Assembly: GCA_910588755.1 (NCBI GenBank)
Contig: CAJUQZ010000146.1
Span: 1 to 10,683, forward strand
DNA: 10,683 bases
Reading direction: 5' to 3'
Source: an uncultured Lachnospiraceae bacterium
Lineage (GTDB): Bacteria; Bacillota; Clostridia; Lachnospirales; Lachnospiraceae
Part shown: one piece after another, positions 6,535 to 10,683 of the stretch
Layout of the letters: the number at the start of each line of letters is the position of its first letter
Numbering within the stretch: the stretch's first letter is position 1
Program-made: the position numbers and the translations under genes
The notes under the pieces: model-generated
Databases searched by the model: none
Seen by the model: only the letters and a program-made list of their open reading frames with translations
Told to the model about the DNA's origin: nothing

Positions 6535-6771
6535 AATTCTTCTTATCTGATTCTTCTTATCTAATTCTGTACTATTTATATTTCATCTGAAGCTTTCTAT
6601 CGGGCTCTTCTTAATGATTTTATACTTTTTATATTTATCTTGATCTTTCTATCGGGTTCTTCTTATTTTGGTTCTATACTTTACCCGTGGCTTTCTATCT
6701 TGTTCCTTTTATTGAGTCTTCTTAATCTGAGTCTTCTTAATCTGATTCTTCTTATTTGATTCTTCTTATCT
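6535..6771 (-). repeat. Degenerate purine-rich leader repeats
   Basis: Two scales of repetition are visible. Short 14 to 15 nt units of the type GATTCTTCTTATCT on plus (AGATAAGAAGAATC in the transcript) occur twice at 6535 to 6562 and four times in tandem at 6714 to 6771, where the first two copies are identical. Between them, longer units of about 50 bp start with CTTTCTATCGGG or a variant at 6593, 6645 and 6691. The tract is almost free of G on plus, so the RNA would be A/G-rich and poorly structured. Confidence 0.65.
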
Positions 6772-6879
6772 CATTTCATTTCTTTTGATTCTACGTAATA
6801 ATGATATACTATGTTTTGTTTTTGCCCTTGTCCGTATCACACTTGTTACATCCTGGGCAACTTTTTGCGCGCAACATAT

Positions 6880-6885
6880 ATTATA
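6880..6885 (-). promoter_or_regulatory. Candidate -10 box for the YcxB-like/t6A operon
   Basis: A perfect TATAAT reads on the minus strand at 6885 to 6880. No good -35 box lies 16 to 18 nt upstream (the bases there are around GCATGA), so the promoter would be weak or activator-dependent. Transcription would start close to the palindrome TTGCGCGCAA at 6874 to 6865, which could be an operator. It is downstream of the hairpin and would escape it. Confidence 0.3.
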
Positions 6886-6920
6886 CATCCGTATTGCAAG
6901 CTCTCATGCCCGACAAATAG

Positions 6921-6951
6921 AGCACCTGTATTGACAAGCGATACAGGTGCT
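6921..6951 (-). terminator. Hairpin after the export operon, possible terminator
   Basis: AGCACCTGTAT (6921 to 6931) and ATACAGGTGCT (6941 to 6951) form a perfect 11-bp stem with a 9-nt loop, about 95 nt past the permease stop. In the leftward direction it is followed by CTATTTGTC, a poor U tract; rightward it is followed by TCTTTAAAT. It may be a leaky or bidirectional terminator. Promoter-like boxes just before it at 6994 to 7021 would make it a leader hairpin of the t6A operon instead. Confidence 0.5.
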
Positions 6952-6993
6952 TCTTTAAATATGCACTTCCACAACATTTTTGTATCTTAATAC

Positions 6994-7021
6994 AGTATAC
7001 CAAAATGTAGTCAAAGTGCAA
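6994..7021 (-). promoter_or_regulatory. Candidate extended -10 leftward promoter
   Basis: The minus strand reads TTGCAC (7021 to 7016), 16 nt, then TATACT (6999 to 6994) preceded by TGG, which is an extended -10 element. An overlapping second reading is TTGACT (7014 to 7009), 16 nt, TATTAA (6992 to 6987). Either would start a transcript at about 6980 to 6987, just after the permease gene and before the hairpin. Motif-based only. Confidence 0.4.
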
Positions 7022-7046
7022 GTCATTCTATAAATTTTAATGGCAC

Positions 7047-8294
7047 CTACTCATGCCGAAGCGCTTCGATAGGGCTAAGCTTCGCTGCTTTCCTGGCGGG
7101 ATAGATGCCAAAGAAAATCCCGATCAGCGACGAAAAACCGGTTGCGGCAAGGACAACCTTGGGATCAATTACGGCCTCCATACCACTCATGCCCATACTT
7201 GACGCGATACCACAGACACCCTTTGCGCCCAATACACCTAGTACAATCCCCACAAAGCCACCAATCAGCGTGATGATCACAGCCTCCATAAGAAACTGGA
7301 ACAATATCGACCCCGTCTTTGCCCCTAATGCTTTTCTGATGCCAATTTCCTTAGTTCTCTCGGTCACAGATACCAACATAATATTCATGACACCAATGCC
7401 ACCTACAATCAGCGCGATTCCTGCAACCAGCATGATAAAGATAGTCACATAATTTAAAATATCGCTGATCATACCAACCTGGCTTGCCATATCATACGCC
7501 TGGATATAATCCTTCCCGCGCACATTGTATCTTGCCTCAAGCAGGGATTTCACCTGTTTTGAGATCTCTGTGACATACTCTGAAGAATCTGCAAACACGA
7601 TAAACGAAGAAAATTCATCGGTATAATATCCATACAGGTCCTCGAGCGTGGTCAGCGGAATCTCCATCGAAACGTCCGCACCTGTCCCTGTTGTCATTTG
7701 CTTTGCAATGGAGTCATTGTCCTTTCTCACCCCGATAATCGTATAGTCTTCTGTGATCCCCCACATGCTCATGCTGATCTCAAGTCCGATCACATCGGTG
7801 GAGCCAAAGAGCTTCTTTGCGCCCCGCTCGTTGATCACACACACCTTACTGGAGCTCTGTGCCTCATTTTTATTGTAGTAACGTCCCCTGACAATCGGTG
7901 CATTGTCATAATACTGCAGAGATTCATTTCCAAACATTGGTGACACGCTAAATGTCCCCTTCGTGCTCTGCGCGGTCGCCTGTGTGCCAAATGACCATAC
8001 ATCTGTCGCACCCTTCACATGGGGAACCTTCTCGTATATCATTTCCAAGTCATCATTGGTAAACCAGATCGAGTCCGCCTCATCGCCCGGCACATCTGCG
8101 TAGATCTGCACATATCCGCCTACCAGTTCATCGAGCTGACCGCTGATACCAACCTTGAACCCGTTACCTGCGGAGACAATCAGGATGACAGAGGAAATTC
8201 CAATGATAATGCCTAGCATTGTCAGAAAGGAACGTCCCTTATTGCCGCGAATATTCATCAAGGCGATCTTAATATATTCTATGATCCTAGCCAT
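7047..8294 (-). CDS. MacB/FtsX-type ABC transporter permease
   Basis: The 415-residue membrane protein has the MacB layout: an N-terminal helix (about residues 22 to 42, after ALMNIRGNKGRSFLTMLG), a large extracytoplasmic domain (about 45 to 280), then three helices near 283 to 307, 335 to 358 and 380 to 400. VTERTKEIGIRKALGAK at 310 to 326 is the FtsX-domain coupling motif, and the end, ARKAAKLSPIEALRHE, is typical. MacB-type systems do not pass substrate through the membrane core but use ATP to move a periplasmic or surface domain; the substrate may be a peptide, antibiotic or lipid-like molecule. Its ATG lies inside the adaptor's last codons (8-nt overlap). No separate ribosome site is strong; coupling is likely. 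Confidence 0.93.
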   Translation of the reverse strand: MARIIEYIKIALMNIRGNKGRSFLTMLGIIIGISSVILIVSAGNGFKVGISGQLDELVGGYVQIYADVPGDEADSIWFTNDDLEMIYEKVPHVKGATDVWSFGTQATAQSTKGTFSVSPMFGNESLQYYDNAPIVRGRYYNKNEAQSSSKVCVINERGAKKLFGSTDVIGLEISMSMWGITEDYTIIGVRKDNDSIAKQMTTGTGADVSMEIPLTTLEDLYGYYTDEFSSFIVFADSSEYVTEISKQVKSLLEARYNVRGKDYIQAYDMASQVGMISDILNYVTIFIMLVAGIALIVGGIGVMNIMLVSVTERTKEIGIRKALGAKTGSILFQFLMEAVIITLIGGFVGIVLGVLGAKGVCGIASSMGMSGMEAVIDPKVVLAATGFSSLIGIFFGIYPARKAAKLSPIEALRHE

Positions 8295-10017
8295 TGTCCG
8301 TCTCGTCCTCCGTATTTTCCTGTGTCTGCGTTGTGCTGTTTTCTGCGTCTAGTTGTGTTTTTATTGTAGCAATTTCTGTGTTTTCCTGTGTTTTTACCAC
8401 TACATCCTCTGCACCTGCATGCGTCTTTGCAGCCGCAGTTTCTGTGCTTTCCTGTGTTGTCTGGCCCTCCTGTATTGTCGTGTCTGCATTATCTGCCTCT
8501 GGCATTGCCATGCCCGATGATGACATGGAGGTCACCGCCATACCCTCATCTAAGCCGATGCCGTAAACAGATGTTGTTACGATCTCCTGATTTTTGTCTA
8601 ATCCGTCTTTGATCTGAATGTAGGACTCGGAGGAGATACCTGTCGTCACATATCTCTTGGTCAATATGCCATTTTCGATCACATAGCAGAACTGTCCCTG
8701 ACTGTCAACATTGACGGCCTCCACCGGTGCCTGCAGAACATTCTTTTCACTCGCTGTCAGAATCTTTAATTTCGCGTCGATTCCAAGGAAAATATTTTCA
8801 TCAGGGTTGTCAATATGTACTCTGACCGCAACCATCGGGGTTCCCGACGAATTGGCCTCCGCCACGTGATTGATCCTAGAGATGGTTCCTGTGTAGCTCC
8901 GCCCTGATATTGTGATCTCTGCCGGCTGCCCGAGCGCCAGTGTCTCCAACGCGTATCTGGAAGCCTGAAACTCAACGCAGACATTGTCGAAGCTCTCGAG
9001 TACCATCAGCTGTGTCCCTTCCTGTACAGAGGCGCCTTCCACTACATCCAACGCTGAGATGACGCCGTTAATATCTGCCACAACACCATTTAGCACAGCC
9101 TCGTATTTTCGCTCTGCGTCGGCGCTCTCCAGCTCGGATTTTGTCTTATTCAAAGCGTACTCAGTAAGCTTGCGTTCGCTCTCGACCGCGGCCTCCGCAC
9201 TTGCCTTTGCGCTCTTTGCCTCGGCAAGTCGCTCCTTGTAATCCTCAAGATCCTTTTTGGCCTGCGTGATCAGCTCTTCCCAACCAGTATCTGTCTTATA
9301 ATCAGAGAGCAGATTTAACTCATTGTTGAGTTGATTGATCTCATTTTGTTTCTCCGTTTTCTTTCGCGCAAGCATTTCCATGTCTGTCTCTTCTGTCGGG
9401 AACTGCATCGCCAGGTCATAAGTGCTCATTTCCTTCTCTATTTTGTAAATCTTGGCATAGATGTCTGATTTTTTCAGCGCTGTGATATCCGTGACACCCT
9501 CTGTCAACTCCTCAATCCAGTTCTCATAATTATTGATCTCAGCCTCACACATCGCAATCTCAGCTTCCGCCTGCGCAAGCTTCTCCTTCTGTTCGTTATT
9601 GTACTGGACATTGGAATTGTAATCGGCTGAACTGATCTTCTCTGCAAGCTCGCTCTGCTTCTTTGCATATGCTACAGCCTCCTCGTCAAAGCACAGGAGC
9701 ACATCGCCTGCCCTGACCACGTCGCCCTTACTCACCTCTATGCTCTCAATCTTCGCATTTGCTGGCGCAAAAAAGGTGATTGATTCCTCCGCAATTACTT
9801 TTCCGCTAACGCTAAGCTCTGTATCAATGTCACCTGTGGTCACCTGGTCTGTATAGACTGGGATTGCCGTTTCTTTTTCTCCTGAAAAAGCTTTTACGGC
9901 AACCACTACCCCAAGTATAAGTACGATGGGAATGATTACTTTCAACCGCTTTTTCCTGCGCCTTTTCACCTTTCTGTCCCCCGCTGCGCTTTGTCCCTTA
10001 TGCTCTCCCTTGCTCAT
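8287..10017 (-). CDS. HlyD/MacA-like membrane-fusion adaptor of an ABC exporter
   Basis: The 576-residue adaptor begins with a basic cytosolic stretch (KVKRRRKKRLK, residues 16 to 26) and one helix at about 27 to 44. The first half of the lipoyl-like domain follows (PANAKIESIEVSKGDVVRAG, 85 to 104), then a long charged coiled coil of roughly 115 to 305, the second lipoyl half (GVVADINGVISALDVVEGA, 311 to 329), beta-barrel and membrane-proximal domains to about 495. A Thr/Gln/Glu-rich tail fills 505 to 576. In Gram-positive bacteria such proteins are anchored outside the cell and help the MacB-type permease present substrate. GGAGG lies 9 nt before the ATG, inside the ATPase gene. It is longer than most MacA proteins because of the coiled coil and the tail. 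Confidence 0.92.
   Translation of the reverse strand: MSKGEHKGQSAAGDRKVKRRRKKRLKVIIPIVLILGVVVAVKAFSGEKETAIPVYTDQVTTGDIDTELSVSGKVIAEESITFFAPANAKIESIEVSKGDVVRAGDVLLCFDEEAVAYAKKQSELAEKISSADYNSNVQYNNEQKEKLAQAEAEIAMCEAEINNYENWIEELTEGVTDITALKKSDIYAKIYKIEKEMSTYDLAMQFPTEETDMEMLARKKTEKQNEINQLNNELNLLSDYKTDTGWEELITQAKKDLEDYKERLAEAKSAKASAEAAVESERKLTEYALNKTKSELESADAERKYEAVLNGVVADINGVISALDVVEGASVQEGTQLMVLESFDNVCVEFQASRYALETLALGQPAEITISGRSYTGTISRINHVAEANSSGTPMVAVRVHIDNPDENIFLGIDAKLKILTASEKNVLQAPVEAVNVDSQGQFCYVIENGILTKRYVTTGISSESYIQIKDGLDKNQEIVTTSVYGIGLDEGMAVTSMSSSGMAMPEADNADTTIQEGQTTQESTETAAAKTHAGAEDVVVKTQENTEIATIKTQLDAENSTTQTQENTEDETDNG
8296..8460 (-). repeat. Five 33-nt tandem units coding an 11-residue repeat tail
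   Basis: Adaptor residues 520 to 574 divide without remainder into five 11-residue units: TTQESTETAAA, KTHAGAEDVVV, KTQENTEIATI, KTQLDAENSTT and QTQENTEDETD. The DNA shows the same 33-nt period; units one and three are the closest pair. The region is likely disordered, acidic and outside the membrane. Function is not known. Confidence 0.7.
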
Positions 10018-10683
10018 TTTCTTTATCCTCCATTTCCTTTTCCCGATTGGTCAGCTGGTCATGACCCTGTGTCATTTCCTGTGCTGTTATTTCCTGTCTT
10101 ATCACTTTCTGTCCTGTTATTTCCTGTCTTGTATCTGAAACAATCCTGCCATCCTTTATCTTAATCACCCGGTCCGCCTGTTCGGCAATCTCGTTGTCAT
10201 GCGTGATCAGTATTACCGTTCTGCCCTCACCGTGAAGCTCCCGCAATATCTGTAAAATCTCCCTTGTCGAATTGGAGTCCAGATTGCCAGTCGGCTCGTC
10301 AGCTAATATGATAGGCGGCGCTTGCGCGATGGCCCTTGCGATCGCCACCCTCTGCTGTTGGCCGCCCGACATCTGCGCCGGCTTATGGTCCAGCCTGTGT
10401 GAGAGCCCTACTTTTTCCAATGCGTTCAATGCCAACTCCTCACGCTCTTTTTTACCTACACCGCGGTAAATCAGCGGCAGCGTGACGTTTTCTACCGCCG
10501 TGAGATTCTGTATCAGGTTAAATCCCTGAAAGATAAAGCCAATCTCCCGGTTTCTGACATCTGACAATTCATCGTCGTCCATGTCCGACACATCTATGCC
10601 ATGCAGCATATATGTCCCTGTGGTCGGCACGTCAAGACAGCCCAACATATTCATAAGCGTAGACTTGCCTGAACCGGAATGCC
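9998..10683 (-). CDS. MacB/LolD-type ABC transporter ATPase, N terminus cut by window
   Basis: This is the nucleotide-binding subunit that powers the permease. The frame is open to the right edge, where the last bases encode HSGSGKST, the Walker A loop, so about the first 40 residues lie outside. Counting from the first Met in view (10654), the rest is complete: Q-loop FIFQGFNLI (40 to 48), signature MSGGQQQRVAIARA (95 to 108), Walker B and D-loop IILADEPTGNLD (115 to 126), and the switch histidine in ILITHD (148 to 153). The domain ends near residue 172. A tail of about 45 residues follows, with two 10-residue repeats and then a very charged stretch. The last 20 nt overlap the adaptor gene. 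Confidence 0.94.
   Translation of the reverse strand, partial: HSGSGKSTLMNMLGCLDVPTTGTYMLHGIDVSDMDDDELSDVRNREIGFIFQGFNLIQNLTAVENVTLPLIYRGVGKKEREELALNALEKVGLSHRLDHKPAQMSGGQQQRVAIARAIAQAPPIILADEPTGNLDSNSTREILQILRELHGEGRTVILITHDNEIAEQADRVIKIKDGRIVSDTRQEITGQKVIRQEITAQEMTQGHDQLTNREKEMEDKENEQGRA
10070..10129 (-). repeat. Two 30-nt tandem units in the ATPase tail
   Basis: Adjacent 30-nt units at 10070 to 10099 and 10100 to 10129 agree at 26 of 30 bases, by my count, and encode RQEITGQKVI and RQEITAQEMT. The duplication keeps the frame and lies after the last conserved ABC motif, so it should not disturb catalysis. Confidence 0.75.

Larger units (their letters stand above)
6437..7046. other. Gene-free 610-bp interval, probable long leader
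   Basis: I find no convincing ORF on either strand. The right part (6994 to 7021) has promoter-like boxes; 6921 to 6951 is a strong hairpin; 6865 to 6874 is the palindrome TTGCGCGCAA; 6535 to 6771 is a degenerate repeat region, C/T-rich on plus and so A/G-rich in the leftward transcript; and 6437 to 6500 holds the ribosome site of the YcxB-like gene. A weak TTAAAG-17-TATAGA pair (-10 at 6495 to 6490) is another possible start close to the gene. No known riboswitch is recognised. Confidence 0.6.

Noticed and set aside
6370..6564. Plus-strand 64-codon ORF in the gap
   Set aside because: It starts inside the YcxB-like gene and runs into the C/T-rich repeats; its Phe/Leu/Ser-rich product is what such repeats give by chance.
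6535..6771. CRISPR array
   Set aside because: Units are abutting or degenerate, with no fixed repeat and spacer lengths and no cas genes.
6931..6959. Plus-strand promoter TTGACA-17-TTTAAA
   Set aside because: The boxes overlap the hairpin and there is no rightward gene downstream; the -10 is only 4 of 6.
8294..8566. Plus-strand 90-codon Val/Ser/Cys-rich ORF
   Set aside because: It is the antisense shadow of the adaptor's repeat tail; no ribosome site or homology is seen.

Overview
The window looks like chromosomal DNA from a Gram-positive clostridium, most likely a member of the Lachnospiraceae. The grounds are strong purine-rich ribosome binding sites, the t6A gene order, a DXP-pathway isoprenoid gene, and protein sequences that read like that family. 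This placement is inference; there is no rRNA or other taxonomic marker. Every supported gene is on the minus strand, so transcription runs from position 10683 toward position 1. I see no phage, transposon, CRISPR array or tRNA gene.

Positions 10683 to 7047 hold a MacAB-type export cassette: a 5'-truncated ABC ATPase, a membrane-anchored HlyD/MacA-like adaptor with a long coiled coil, and a MacB/FtsX-type permease. The three reading frames overlap by 20 and 8 nt, so they are probably one translationally coupled unit. The ATPase and the adaptor both end in low-complexity tails built of short tandem repeats (two 10-residue units and five 11-residue units).

Positions 7046 to 6437 are a 610-bp gap without a gene. 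It holds an 11-bp hairpin, candidate leftward promoters on both sides of that hairpin, and about 240 bp of degenerate repeats that are pyrimidine-rich on the plus strand. These would be transcribed as a purine-rich leader of the next operon.

Positions 6436 to 262 are a compact nine-gene run: a YcxB-like membrane protein, tsaE, tsaB, rimI, rnz, an unrecognised membrane-anchored protein, tsaD, ispD and an HD-domain phosphohydrolase. TsaE, TsaB and TsaD are the bacterial threonylcarbamoyl-transferase machinery for tRNA t6A37, and RNase Z matures tRNA 3' ends, so the centre of this operon is about tRNA maturation. RimI is a usual neighbour. IspD and the HD protein are coupled at the tail. Most junctions are ATGA overlaps or gaps of at most 25 nt. 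The exception is rimI-rnz: rnz has no ATG, GTG or TTG that preserves its conserved first strand. The best start is an ATA with a well-placed GGAGG, and a 24-codon small ORF exactly fills the gap.

Positions 261 to 1 carry a cluster of short inverted repeats and a good leftward promoter (TTGACA-17-TAAGAT) for a gene beyond the left edge. I do not see a clearly new defence or biosynthetic system. The most unusual points are the rnz start with its small ORF, the repeat-rich leader, and the repeat tails of the export proteins.
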